Assembly (NCBI GenBank): GCA_002701395.1
Contig: NZVC01000033.1
Span: 41,978-105,977, forward strand
Length of the DNA stretch: 64,000 bases
Direction: 5' to 3'
DNA from: Maritimibacter sp.
GTDB lineage: Bacteria > Pseudomonadota > Alphaproteobacteria > Rhodobacterales > Rhodobacteraceae
Shown here piece after piece: positions 26,163-34,367 of the stretch. Each line of letters opens with the position of its first letter. Position 1 is the stretch's first letter. The notes below the pieces were generated by a model. It had not been told where the DNA came from and made no database searches. It saw only the letters and a program-made list of their open reading frames with translations. A program made the translations under genes and the position numbers.

Positions 26163-26220
26163 ACCTGACAGGAAGGTCACTTTAGTCCGACACCTGACAG
26201 TCAGGGTCCGTTTAGACCGG
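26163..26220. repeat. two-copy imperfect tandem repeat, about 29 bp
   Basis: ACCTGACAG occurs at 26163-26171 and again at 26192-26200, and each copy continues into a related AGG-GTC-TTTAG-CCG series with one indel. The pair lies between the end of the mer operon and the next minus-strand gene. With only two units and no spacers it is not a CRISPR; it may be a mobile-element end or operator pair. Confidence 0.55.
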
Positions 26221-26424
26221 TACGTTGTCGAAGAAATCGTCGGCGTCCTCGTCTTCCAGCCTTTGGCTGAGACGGACGTAGTTTTCTGGGAGCGGAAGCC
26301 CGAGAGCTTCGTACTCGGCAAGTGTGCGCCGCAGTTGTTCCTGCAGCATCGCCTTGTTCTCGGGGTGCCTCTGGATCTCGTCCAGCAGGCCGCTGACCGT
26401 CGCCTTGAACCTTTCCAATGCCAT
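26212..26424 (-). CDS. small acidic protein of unknown function
   Basis: The 70-residue protein starts at 26424 behind GGAGGACA. It is helical at the N-terminus (MALERFKATVSGLLDEIQRH) and ends in an acidic tail EDEDADDFFDNVPV. I recognise no named domain. It lies 65 bases after the DksA-like gene on the same strand and is probably co-transcribed with it under the FNR-type box. Confidence 0.6.
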   Translation of the reverse strand: MALERFKATVSGLLDEIQRHPENKAMLQEQLRRTLAEYEALGLPLPENYVRLSQRLEDEDADDFFDNVPV

Positions 26425-26489
26425 TTCCGTGTCCTCCTTCTCGGTCTGGCACGCTGCCACCGCGTGGCGGATCGTCCGGTCGGCTCCCC

Positions 26490-26828
26490 TCAGGACCGGG
26501 CCGTCGCCCCCGCGCAGGTACGGCACAACGGGGTATAGGGTACCACATCCAACCGCTCAGGTTGAATGACTTCACCGCAACGTGCGCAATAGCCGTATTC
26601 GCCCGCGTCGATCCGGTCCAAGGCCGCGCGGATCATAGAGATTTCGACCTGCCCGCTGGTGCCAAGCGTTTCCAGCACCTCGTCGGTTTCACGTTCCGTC
26701 GCCAGATCCTCCCAATCCTTGGACTGGTGCGAATCGATTTCGGTCTCGATTCCCTGCAAGCGGGCTTCAAGCTCTGCCAGGCGCTTTTCCAGCACTTTGC
26801 GGCGGTCTTCCGTGGTCGTCATGGGCAT
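26490..26828 (-). CDS. DksA/TraR-family zinc-finger protein
   Basis: The 112-residue protein has a helical coiled-coil N-terminus (RRKVLEKRLAELEARL) and a C-terminal C4 zinc finger, CARC near residue 84 and CRTC near 105, with the family segment YGYCARCGEVI. DksA-type proteins bind the RNA polymerase secondary channel. This form is shorter than E. coli DksA, and its coiled-coil tip lacks an obvious DxxDxA motif. Start 26828 follows GGGAGAGAACCAG; an ATG six bases inside is an alternative. An FNR-type box lies 50 bases upstream. Confidence 0.8.
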   Translation of the reverse strand: MPMTTTEDRRKVLEKRLAELEARLQGIETEIDSHQSKDWEDLATERETDEVLETLGTSGQVEISMIRAALDRIDAGEYGYCARCGEVIQPERLDVVPYTPLCRTCAGATARS

Positions 26829-26878
26829 CTGGTTCTCTCCCCTTTGCCCGAAATTACCCAGCACGCCCCGTTGCGGCC

Positions 26879-26892
26879 TTGATCCACGTCAA
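26879..26892. promoter_or_regulatory. FnrL/Dnr-type binding box
   Basis: TTGAT-CCAC-GTCAA matches the TTGAY-N4-RTCAA pattern used by FNR-like regulators in Rhodobacteraceae. It lies about 58 bases before the DksA-like start (minus strand) and about 137 bases before the YeeE gene (plus strand), so it could serve either. Confidence 0.6.
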
Positions 26893-27022
26893 GATCCCGA
26901 CGGGCCGCACAGGCCGAAAGGGCCCCCATTGAAACACATGCAGCAATTGTTATATGAGTGCGCTAACGGCCGCCGGGACGCCCGCCCGGGCGCGACTCCG
27001 CGATGCGGCAAGGAGTAAACAC

Positions 27023-27451
27023 ATGATCGAAATGGACTGGATCTGGGGCCTTGTCGGCGGCCTGATGATCGGCAGCGCCGCGGCGCTTTTCCTACTGGTG
27101 AACGGCCGCATCATGGGGGCCTCGGGCATCCTTGGCGGACTGGTGGACGGCTCGGGCCGGTCGAACTGGACGGAACGCGCGGCCTTTATCGCGGGGCTGG
27201 TGATCGTGCCGCTGCTGATGCTTCCGCTTTACACCGAGGTCGACACCCACATCTCGACCAACCCGGCCGTGCTGATCGGCGCGGGCTTGCTGGTGGGCGT
27301 CGGGACGCGGCTGGCCAATGGCTGCACCTCGGGCCACGGGGTCTGCGGCATCTCGCGGTTCTCGCTGCGGGGCATCGTCGCGACCGTCTTCTACCTGATC
27401 GCGGGCGGTGTGTCCGTCCTGCTGTTCAAGCACATCCTGGGAGTCATCTGA
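27023..27451 (+). CDS. YeeE/YedE (PmpA-like) sulfur-compound transporter half
   Basis: The 142-residue membrane protein, start 27023 behind AGGAG, has about four hydrophobic segments. The family motif [21 protein letters not shown] lies near 95-115, with its conserved cysteine in GCTSGHG. YeeE-type proteins move thiosulfate or related sulfur species, and in some bacteria the split pair PmpA/PmpB does this. The stop codon overlaps the next start by one base (TGATG), so the two halves are coupled. Confidence 0.82.
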   Translation: MIEMDWIWGLVGGLMIGSAAALFLLVNGRIMGASGILGGLVDGSGRSNWTERAAFIAGLVIVPLLMLPLYTEVDTHISTNPAVLIGAGLLVGVGTRLANGCTSGHGVCGISRFSLRGIVATVFYLIAGGVSVLLFKHILGVI

Positions 27452-27882
27452 TGCGCGCGCTGTTTGCCCTTTTCTCTGGCGGCCTGTTCGGCGCCGGGCT
27501 GCTTGTGTCGGGCATGGTCGACACCGCCAAGGTCCAAGGCTGGCTGGACGTGTTCGGCGACTGGGACCCGACGCTGGCCTTCGTGCTGGGCGGGGCGATC
27601 ATCCCGATGACTATCGCGTGGTGGTTCACGATGGGCCGCGCGCCGAAGCTGGGCGGTTCGTTCCCGGCGCCGCCCGAACCGCGGATCGGCCACAACCTTG
27701 TGCTTGGATCGGTGCTGTTCGGCGCGGGCTGGGGGCTGGCCGGGCTGTGCCCCGGACCGGCGATGGCCTCGCTGACCTTTGCAGGCTGGTCGGGGCCGCT
27801 GTTCGTCGTGTCGATGATCGCCGGGATGCTGTTCGCGCCGCCGGTGCGCAGCTGGGTAGACGGGGTCGCCGCGTCGTCGTAA
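27451..27882 (+). CDS. YeeE/YedE (PmpB-like) sulfur-compound transporter half
   Basis: This 143-residue membrane protein is the second half of the split transporter. It has about four hydrophobic segments and the motif GAGWGLAGLCPGPAMASL near 97-114, whose cysteine is the partner site in this family. It begins one base inside the upstream stop codon. With the DUF442 gene that follows, it makes a three-gene unit typical of sulfide/persulfide handling loci, although the BigR repressor and full sulfur dioxygenase known from such loci are not here. Confidence 0.82.
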   Translation: MRALFALFSGGLFGAGLLVSGMVDTAKVQGWLDVFGDWDPTLAFVLGGAIIPMTIAWWFTMGRAPKLGGSFPAPPEPRIGHNLVLGSVLFGAGWGLAGLCPGPAMASLTFAGWSGPLFVVSMIAGMLFAPPVRSWVDGVAASS

Positions 27883-27892
27883 GGATTCCGTC

Positions 27893-28321
27893 ATGGACAT
27901 CCGGTACATCACACCCGAATACGCGGTCTCTCCGCAGATCGAACCGACCGACATGGCCCTGCTGGCAGAGCAAGGCTTTACGATGGTCATCAACAACCGC
28001 CCCGACGACGAGGTGCCCCCGACGCACCAGTCAGAGGCCATGCGCGCGGCGGCGGAAGCCGCCGGGCTGACCTATGTCGAGAACCCCGTGGTGAACGGGG
28101 CGATGACGATGGACATGGTGACCACGCAGGGCCAGTCGATCACGGACGCCTCGGGCGCCGTGTTCGCCTATTGCCGGTCCGGCACGCGGTCGACCATCGT
28201 CTGGGCGCTGAGCAACGCGGGCGCACAGCCCACCGATGCGCTGCTGTCGGCGGCTGCCGACGCGGGCTATGACATCTCGGGCCTGCGCGGTCAGATCGAA
28301 AGCCTTGCGCAGGGCGGCTGA
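27893..28321 (+). CDS. DUF442/TIGR01244-family sulfur transferase
   Basis: The 142-residue protein has the dual-specificity-phosphatase-like fold of the N-terminal domain of Blh (VSPQIEPTDMALLAEQGFTMVINNRPDDE). Its active-site loop YCRSGTRS near residue 93 has the rhodanese-type CRxGxR pattern. It therefore probably transfers persulfide sulfur. In other bacteria it is fused to a sulfur dioxygenase; here it stands alone. It is encoded 10 bases after the PmpB-like gene, in a putative sulfide-detoxification unit. Confidence 0.8.
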   Translation: MDIRYITPEYAVSPQIEPTDMALLAEQGFTMVINNRPDDEVPPTHQSEAMRAAAEAAGLTYVENPVVNGAMTMDMVTTQGQSITDASGAVFAYCRSGTRSTIVWALSNAGAQPTDALLSAAADAGYDISGLRGQIESLAQGG

Positions 28322-28328
28322 CCGCCCT
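28311..28328 (+). terminator. hairpin at the end of the YeeE/DUF442 unit
   Basis: AGGGCGG and CCGCCCT form a 7-bp stem with a CTGA loop that contains the stop codon. There is no T-run, so it is a weak terminator at best. Confidence 0.35.
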
Positions 28329-28393
28329 GCCATCACGCCTGCATCGACGGGCCGGCGCCCAGCCGGTCCGCTTTTCTTTCGCAAGACCGGCGC

Positions 28394-30025
28394 TTAGCCG
28401 TCGCGGTCGAAGGAATACAGCCAGTACAGCGGCGCCTTGCGCACCTCGGTCACGGCGATGCCGGACTCTTCGATGGTCTCAAGGATGTCCTTGCGCACCG
28501 ACAAAGACGTGGGACACAGCGGCACCAGCAGGTAATCCGCGCTGTCGATCCCTGGAAGCCCGCCATAGTACCACGGCGCCCCGTGCTCCAGACGGTCGAG
28601 ACTGCTGAACATCCAGTGCCCCATGAATAGGTCGGCCACGAATACTCGCCGCCCCTCGGCGAAACCGTTCTGTTCCAGATCCGTCACGATGGCCTCGAAC
28701 CACGCGACGATGCCCATCTGCAGTTCGCAATACGGCAGCGGCGTGCCCTGAAAGCTGACCCGCTCCTCGTCCCGCTTTGCCTTGCCGACGCGATCCTCCA
28801 GCCCCGATCCCGGCACGTCCAGCGCAACGACGCCGTCGACCCGGTTCGCCCGGATCTCGCGCACCTGCAGGTCGTGATGTTCCGGGTTCCGGACAAGGAT
28901 CGGCTGATAGTCTGCGGGATCGAGGCTGAGATGACGGAACGGGCTGTAGGCAAGGTTCAGCATGGACGGCGCAGCGAAGGCGATGGCGATCGCGGCGGTC
29001 ACGCCCAGCGCCTGCGACAATGGCCAGCCAAAGCTGTTGCGCAACTCGGGCCGCACCTCGGGCACCAGCAGAAGCACCGCCAGCAGCATCAGCCATTGCG
29101 GATCGTTGCCGAAGTTCTGCCAGGTGACATAGATGAACCCCGGCGCCAGCAGCAGCAGTGCCAGGCCCAGAGTCATCTCTCCGGCCTGCCGCAGCAGGAT
29201 GATCGCACCTAGCGCGACAGCGGACGCCCCGAGATAGGCGGGCGCCATCACGATGGTGCGCAGCCCGAAGCCCGGTGCGGGACGCACGGTCGAGGCCGAC
29301 ACCTCGCGCAGGTCGTTCAGGTAAGCGACCCAGAAGTCGAGCGTCGCGAAGACCGAAACGATCAGCGCCACCGCCAGCCCGCTGGCCAGCGCGCCGCGCA
29401 ACGCCTTGGTGTTGCCGTTGGCAAGAAGACCGACCACCACCGGCACAAGGAAGGCGGCGAAGTATGTGACCTTGCACAACGCAAGGAACGCCAGACCGAC
29501 GCCGATGATCAATCCGTCCAGCACGTCGTTGCGGATCTCGCGCGGGGGCAGCACCGCCAGCACGATCACGACGTAGCTGACCGCCCACGCCCACCGGTTG
29601 TAGTGCATCGAGATCGACACCGACCGTTCCGTCTCGCCGTGCACCAGCGCCATCACCAGCACCAGAACCGACAGACCGAACAGGTAGGCCGCGCGGCGCG
29701 GCAGCCGGCTCATCCCGGCCCAGAACACCGCTGGCAGCAAGATGAAGGCCAGCAGGACCTGACTCAGCAGGATCGAGATCCCGACGCCAAGCCCGAGGTT
29801 GAGGAACAAGACGACCGGCGCGAAGGCCAGCAAGCCGATCGGCGTCATGAAATCAAGATGCGGCCACTCGCCGCTCGCCATGCGGAACAGGATCTGCAGA
29901 AGGTGCAGCGTGTCGCCTTCGTGCTTGGCCAGATAGAAGCCGCCCTTGGCCAGCGTGACAGAGCCGAGGACCACGATCACGGCCACCAGAAACGCAATGA
30001 AAACTGCGGGATTAGGTCTGCTCAT
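28394..30025 (-). CDS. multi-pass membrane protein, GT-C glycosyltransferase-like
   Basis: The 543-residue protein has about ten hydrophobic helices up to residue 360, followed by a soluble domain of about 180 residues. Near residue 35 the first outer loop reads HEGDTLHLLQILFRMASGEW, then PHLDFMTPIG. This is the arrangement of acidic residues seen in GT-C enzymes that use lipid-linked sugars. I know no closer family. A GAGGGC ribosome site precedes the ATG at 30025. It stands alone and is divergent from the AAA ATPase gene. Transfer of sugars to envelope glycans or proteins is a reasonable guess only. Confidence 0.55.
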   Translation of the reverse strand: MSRPNPAVFIAFLVAVIVVLGSVTLAKGGFYLAKHEGDTLHLLQILFRMASGEWPHLDFMTPIGLLAFAPVVLFLNLGLGVGISILLSQVLLAFILLPAVFWAGMSRLPRRAAYLFGLSVLVLVMALVHGETERSVSISMHYNRWAWAVSYVVIVLAVLPPREIRNDVLDGLIIGVGLAFLALCKVTYFAAFLVPVVVGLLANGNTKALRGALASGLAVALIVSVFATLDFWVAYLNDLREVSASTVRPAPGFGLRTIVMAPAYLGASAVALGAIILLRQAGEMTLGLALLLLAPGFIYVTWQNFGNDPQWLMLLAVLLLVPEVRPELRNSFGWPLSQALGVTAAIAIAFAAPSMLNLAYSPFRHLSLDPADYQPILVRNPEHHDLQVREIRANRVDGVVALDVPGSGLEDRVGKAKRDEERVSFQGTPLPYCELQMGIVAWFEAIVTDLEQNGFAEGRRVFVADLFMGHWMFSSLDRLEHGAPWYYGGLPGIDSADYLLVPLCPTSLSVRKDILETIEESGIAVTEVRKAPLYWLYSFDRDG

Positions 30026-30154
30026 GCCCTCGGTGTGTCCATTTTTCTGCCACAGTAACCTGTCAGAAAACCAACGAAGTCAACCTGTCAAGGGTCGCGA
30101 CCGGAACACCCGGAGCAGATCGGGCCGCAAGGCCATATCGTTGGAGAGCAGTCG

Positions 30155-31465
30155 ATGAACATGCAAGCCGCCCCGGTAATGGCGCCCCCGGCCCCGCGTA
30201 GCCTGGACGATACCGGCCTGCCCACCGTGGTGATGCGTGACATCCTGCTGAAGACGATGTTCCGCCGCAATCTCGAGCAGGTGACAGAGCTTGCCCGCGT
30301 GCTGGCGCTGCCGGTTCAGGTCACGCAGGAACTGATCGACCTTTGCCGCACCCAGCGCCTGATCGAGGCGACAGGCACGCTGCACGCAAACTCTGGCGGC
30401 GAAATGGGCTATCAGCTGGCCGACGCGGGCAAGGCCCGTGCGCTGGATGCGCTGTCGCAGTCGGAATACTACGGCGCGATGCCCGTTCCGTTGGAAGACT
30501 ACGGCCAGCAGGTCAAGCGCCAGTCGATCCGCAACATTCACATGTCCCGCGACCAGCTGACCGGCGCGATGGGCCACCTGATCCTGCCGCCCACGCTGAT
30601 CGACCAGCTTGGCCCAGCGGTCGGCTCTGGCCGGTCGATCCTGATGTACGGCCCGCCGGGCAACGGTAAATCCTCGATCTCGAACGGCATCCGCGACGCG
30701 CTGGGCGACACCATCTTCGTGCCGCGCGCCGTGTTCTATTCGGGCCAGGTGATCACGGTTTACGACCCCATCGTGCACACCGTCGCCGAAGAACTGGAAG
30801 ACGATCCGACGCAGCTGCGCCGCACCTCGAACCGCTATGACCGGCGCTATGTCCTGTGCGAGCGTCCGACCGTGATCACGGGCGGTGAACTGTCCTTGGA
30901 CATGCTCGACCTTGTCTACAACGCCACTTCGCGCACCTATCAGGCGCCGTTGCAGCTGAAATCCACCGGCGGCGTGTTCATCGTCGACGACCTTGGCCGC
31001 CAGAAGGAACCGCCGCAGGCGCTGATCAACCGCTGGATCGTGCCGCTGGAGGAATCGAAGGATATCCTAGCCCTGCAATCGGGCGAAAAGTTCGAGGTGC
31101 CGTTCGACACGCTGGTGATCTTCTCGACCAACTTCCACCCGAACGAGATCTTCGACAAGGCGGCCCTGCGCCGGATCTTCTTCAAGATCAAGATCGACGG
31201 GCCAAGCCAGAAGGACTTCCTCAAGATCTTCGCGCTGGTCGCGAAAAAGAAGAAGATGCCGCTGGACGAGAAGACGCTCGTGCACCTGATCAAGAACAAG
31301 TACCCGACGATCGACAACGTCTACGCGAACTACCAGCCGATCTTCCTGATCGACCAGATGATCGCCATCTGCGAATTCGAGGGCATCCCCTACCAGATGA
31401 CCCCCGAACTGATCGACCGGGCGTGGGCGAACATGTTCGTGAAGGACGAGAAGATCGTGAAATAG
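30155..31465 (+). CDS. AAA ATPase with N-terminal winged-helix-like domain
   Basis: The 436-residue protein starts after GGAGAGC. Residues 25-100 (ILLKTMFRRNLEQVTELARVL, then SGGEMGYQLADAGKARALDAL) look like a winged-helix domain. The AAA domain has Walker A YGPPGNGKSS near 168, a Walker B-like FIVDDLGRQ near 274, a sensor FSTNFHP near 326, and an Arg finger region ALRRIFFKIKI. The C-terminus is a helical lid. Proteins of this type are conserved in alphaproteobacteria, and I remember them annotated as chaperone-like ATPases linked with Flp pilus genes. No pilus genes are seen here. Role unknown. Confidence 0.7.
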   Translation: MNMQAAPVMAPPAPRSLDDTGLPTVVMRDILLKTMFRRNLEQVTELARVLALPVQVTQELIDLCRTQRLIEATGTLHANSGGEMGYQLADAGKARALDALSQSEYYGAMPVPLEDYGQQVKRQSIRNIHMSRDQLTGAMGHLILPPTLIDQLGPAVGSGRSILMYGPPGNGKSSISNGIRDALGDTIFVPRAVFYSGQVITVYDPIVHTVAEELEDDPTQLRRTSNRYDRRYVLCERPTVITGGELSLDMLDLVYNATSRTYQAPLQLKSTGGVFIVDDLGRQKEPPQALINRWIVPLEESKDILALQSGEKFEVPFDTLVIFSTNFHPNEIFDKAALRRIFFKIKIDGPSQKDFLKIFALVAKKKKMPLDEKTLVHLIKNKYPTIDNVYANYQPIFLIDQMIAICEFEGIPYQMTPELIDRAWANMFVKDEKIVK

Positions 31466-31581
31466 GCAAAGCGCGAAGGAACGACCGCGCTTTCCCCGGC
31501 GTTCGCGCCATCCGCTCTGGACCTTGCCTCGGCCCCGCGTCTACATCGCCTCGGACTGAAACCCGAAGAACGAGGACCGAC

Positions 31582-31932
31582 ATGGCCGAGATCGAACGCA
31601 AACATACCAATGACCGCATGAGCCAGATCGTGACGCATGGCGACACCGTCTATCTGGCCGGCCAGGTCGGCACCGCTGGCGCGGACATCAAGACCCAGAC
31701 GCAGGACTGCCTCGACAAGATCGACGCGCTGCTGGCCGAAGCCGGCTCTGACAAGAGCCACCTGCTGCAGGCGATCATCTGGCTGGCCGACATGCGCGAC
31801 TTCAACGACATGAACACCGTGTGGGACGCTTGGCTTCCCGCTGGTGCCGCTCCGGCCCGCGCGTGCGGTCAGGCGAACCTTGCCGCGCCGAACATGATCG
31901 TCGAGATCACCGTCATCGCCGCCAAGGCCTGA
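31582..31932 (+). CDS. RidA-family protein (reactive imine/enamine deaminase-like)
   Basis: The 116-residue YjgF/YER057c/UK114-type protein starts at 31582 behind CGAGGACC. Family features are VYLAGQVGT, the acidic QTQDCLDKIDALL helix, and the arginine in APARAC (about residue 96), which corresponds to the substrate-binding Arg105 of RidA. Such proteins hydrolyse 2-aminoacrylate or other enamines in the cytosol. Subfamily (Rid1-7) cannot be settled here. Confidence 0.85.
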   Translation: MAEIERKHTNDRMSQIVTHGDTVYLAGQVGTAGADIKTQTQDCLDKIDALLAEAGSDKSHLLQAIIWLADMRDFNDMNTVWDAWLPAGAAPARACGQANLAAPNMIVEITVIAAKA

Positions 31933-31944
31933 CCCCTAAATTGA

Positions 31945-31974
31945 AACAAGGGGGCCCGAGCATGCCCCCTTGTT
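31945..31974 (+). terminator. 11-bp hairpin after the RidA gene
   Basis: AACAAGGGGGC and GCCCCCTTGTT pair perfectly around an 8-base loop, 13 bases past the stop codon. The tail is CCACGA, without a T-run, but the stem is strong. It sits between the RidA gene and the convergent MFS gene. Confidence 0.6.
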
Positions 31975-32034
31975 CCACGAACGCGTCACCCGGACCTTCC
32001 TCGAACGGGCGGCGCTCATTAGGGCTCCTCCGCC

Positions 32035-33573
32035 CTACTCCGCCGGCACCGTGGCCGGCTCGTTCGAATTTCGGTCCGGCACGCGGTCCGACAGCGGCAA
32101 TTCCACCATCAGCAGCGCGACAAGGCAGGCAAGGCAAGCCATGACCGCGCCGATCAGGAAGACCGGCTGAAGCGCGTGGGCGATGCCCAGTCCGACCTGC
32201 GCCTGCAGGTCCGGATCCATCGCCGAGATCGCCTGCGCCGTCAGCGCCCGCGGGTTCGCCCCGCCCAGGGCCGACCCAAGCTCGCGCGTCAGCCCGTGCG
32301 AGAAGATCGCCCCGAACAGCGCCGTGCCCAGCGACCCGCCGATCAGGCGGAACATGTTGGCGCTTGCCGTACCGACACCGACCATGTTGCCGGGAACCGA
32401 GTTCTGGATCGCGGTCACCCCGACGCCCATCACCGGCCCGATGCCGATACCCGCCGCCATGACGCAGACGACGATCAGCCAGTTCGGCGTGGACGGCGAC
32501 AGCGTCGACAGCGCGCCCATCGCGACGGCCAGCAGCAGGGTCGAGAACACCGGCAGGATGCGATACCGACCGGTGCGCGACATGAAGATGCCCGACAGGG
32601 TCGAGGCGGTGATCATGCCCAGCATCATCGGGAAGATGAACAGACCGGATTGGGCCGGGGAAAGCCCCTTCACGACCTGCATGAACATAGGAACGAAGGT
32701 GATCGTTCCGAACATGGCGACACCGATGATGGTGCCCACCGTGTTCGACACCACGAAGTTGTTGATCCGGAAAAGCTGCAACGGCAGCACCGGCTCCTTC
32801 GCGCGATATTCCGCAGTGATGAAGGCCCCGAGCGCGACGGCAAGCGCCGCGTACAGGGCCAACATCACCGGGCTCGTCCAGGGGACGGGATTGCCACCGA
32901 TGCTAGCGATGATGACGGCCAGGGAGAGGGTTGCCGCCAAGAGTCCCGCGCCGGCATAGTCGATGACCGGTTTCCGGCGCGGTGGGAGAGACTCCAGCAC
33001 GATGGCGAGAATGGTAAAGGCCACAAGGCCCAGCGGGACGTTCAGAAGGAACATCCAGCTCCAGTGGAAATGTTGAACGATGAAACCGCCAGCCAGCGGC
33101 CCGATGACGGTCGAGAAGCCGAACACGCCGCCAAGGAAGCCTTGATACCGGCCGCGTTGGCGCGGCGGCACGACGTCGGCGACAGTGGCCATCGAAACGA
33201 CGATCAGGCCGCCGCCGCCAAGGCCCTGCACGAAGCGGCCCAGCACCAGCGTCCAGATGCTGCCCGCCGATGCGCTCAGCAGCGAGCCCACCAGAAAGAC
33301 GCCGATGCCGATCTGCAGCACCCTCTTGCGCCCGTACAGGTCGCCAAGCTTGCCGAAGACCGGCGCGCCGACAGTGGCCGCCATCAGGTAGGCGGTGATC
33401 ACCCATGTGATCTGATCGAGACCGCCCAGTTCGCCGACGATGATCGGCAGGGCGGTGGTGACGACGGTCTGGCCCAGAGAGGCCAGCAATAGGACCGAAA
33501 CGACGGCCACGAAGGTCAGCTTCAGTTTCGCTCGGTCCACGCCGTCAGGATGCGTATGCAAATCCTGTGACAC
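32035..33573 (-). CDS. MFS multidrug efflux transporter (DHA2, EmrB/QacA-like)
   Basis: The 512-residue transporter has about 14 membrane helices. DHA2 signatures are LGQTVVTTALPIIVGELGGL near helix 1, GKLGDLYGRKRVLQIGI between helices 2 and 3, and GRFVQGLGGGGL. It exports drugs or toxic compounds with proton motive force. The start is the GTG at 33573, which has AAGGAAAA upstream; 26 further in-frame residues look unrelated. It is divergent from a MarR-type gene that probably represses it. Confidence 0.87.
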   Translation of the reverse strand: MSQDLHTHPDGVDRAKLKLTFVAVVSVLLLASLGQTVVTTALPIIVGELGGLDQITWVITAYLMAATVGAPVFGKLGDLYGRKRVLQIGIGVFLVGSLLSASAGSIWTLVLGRFVQGLGGGGLIVVSMATVADVVPPRQRGRYQGFLGGVFGFSTVIGPLAGGFIVQHFHWSWMFLLNVPLGLVAFTILAIVLESLPPRRKPVIDYAGAGLLAATLSLAVIIASIGGNPVPWTSPVMLALYAALAVALGAFITAEYRAKEPVLPLQLFRINNFVVSNTVGTIIGVAMFGTITFVPMFMQVVKGLSPAQSGLFIFPMMLGMITASTLSGIFMSRTGRYRILPVFSTLLLAVAMGALSTLSPSTPNWLIVVCVMAAGIGIGPVMGVGVTAIQNSVPGNMVGVGTASANMFRLIGGSLGTALFGAIFSHGLTRELGSALGGANPRALTAQAISAMDPDLQAQVGLGIAHALQPVFLIGAVMACLACLVALLMVELPLSDRVPDRNSNEPATVPAE

Positions 33574-33660
33574 GGTGTTTTCCTTAAAAAAATGTGGCCG
33601 AGGACAGGAAAACCGCGACTCGCGGCCTTGATGCCCTCGTGTTGGAACCATACTTGTGCT

Positions 33661-33679
33661 GCAATCAATTGCATGTCAA
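33661..33679. promoter_or_regulatory. candidate MarR operator and MFS promoter
   Basis: On the minus strand, TTGACA (33679-33674) is followed after 18 bases by AAGTAT. The dyad GCAAT-ca-ATTGC (33661-33672) lies in the spacer. A GCATGT direct repeat (33671-33676 and 33682-33687) also lies in this divergent region. The -10 match is weak, so this is suggestive only. Confidence 0.4.
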
Positions 33680-33712
33680 TAGCATGTATTTGTAAAACTA
33701 CGTTTCCGCCGT

Positions 33713-34357
33713 ATGATACGGGCAGGATCAAAACTGGAGGACAGGGCCATACCGTCTCGGGATGAAGTCATCGCGGAGTTTCTAGCGTCAGCGGGAATCG
33801 CGCACAGCGTCACGGAAGATGCGCTCGACATCGACGCGTCGCTGCAAGCTTGGCGTCGCCGCGTGAACAAACGCGAGCTTGGCCGCGCCGCGCTGCAGGC
33901 TTTCGGGCTGGATTCGGAAATCGATCTGCCGCAGCTGGACGTCCTGATCGCGATCTGGGCCCCGTCCAAGGAATTCGGCAAGGACCGCGAACCCGAGACG
34001 ATGGTCGCAACGGTCGCACAGCGGCTCAACATCGACCCCTCTCGCGCGTCCCGCATGGTGTCCGACCTGATCGGCAAGGGGCTTGCCCGCCGCGCGGTCA
34101 GCCAGACCGACGCCCGGCGCACCATTGTCGAACTGACCGACCGGGGCCGCGCCATCGTGGACGCGGTGCGGCGGTTCAAATACCTCGTGATGGGCGAGTT
34201 CCTGTCCAGCTGGACCGAGGAAGAGCGCAAAACCTTCAAGCCCCTGCTGGAACGCTTCGTATCCTGGGCGGACGAGGCTTGGGCCATTGGCCCGGAACGC
34301 TTCGCCAAGGAAGTGAACGAGATCGCCGAGGGCCTCGCGCGCAAGTGCGCGTCCTGA
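33713..34357 (+). CDS. MarR-family transcriptional regulator
   Basis: The 214-residue protein has a central winged helix (VATVAQRLNIDPSRASRMVSDLIGKGLARRAVSQTDARR) with the MarR wing DARRTIVELTDRG. It carries an N-terminal extension of about 60 residues and a helical C-terminal dimerisation part. The start at 33713 has no clear ribosome site. It is divergent from the MFS pump and is the obvious candidate to repress it in response to a toxic ligand. Confidence 0.82.
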   Translation: MIRAGSKLEDRAIPSRDEVIAEFLASAGIAHSVTEDALDIDASLQAWRRRVNKRELGRAALQAFGLDSEIDLPQLDVLIAIWAPSKEFGKDREPETMVATVAQRLNIDPSRASRMVSDLIGKGLARRAVSQTDARRTIVELTDRGRAIVDAVRRFKYLVMGEFLSSWTEEERKTFKPLLERFVSWADEAWAIGPERFAKEVNEIAEGLARKCAS

Positions 34358-34367
34358 GGCGGTCGCG

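Noticed and set aside
26163-26220. Possible CRISPR array
   Set aside because: Only two imperfect units directly adjoin each other, with no spacers and no cas genes.
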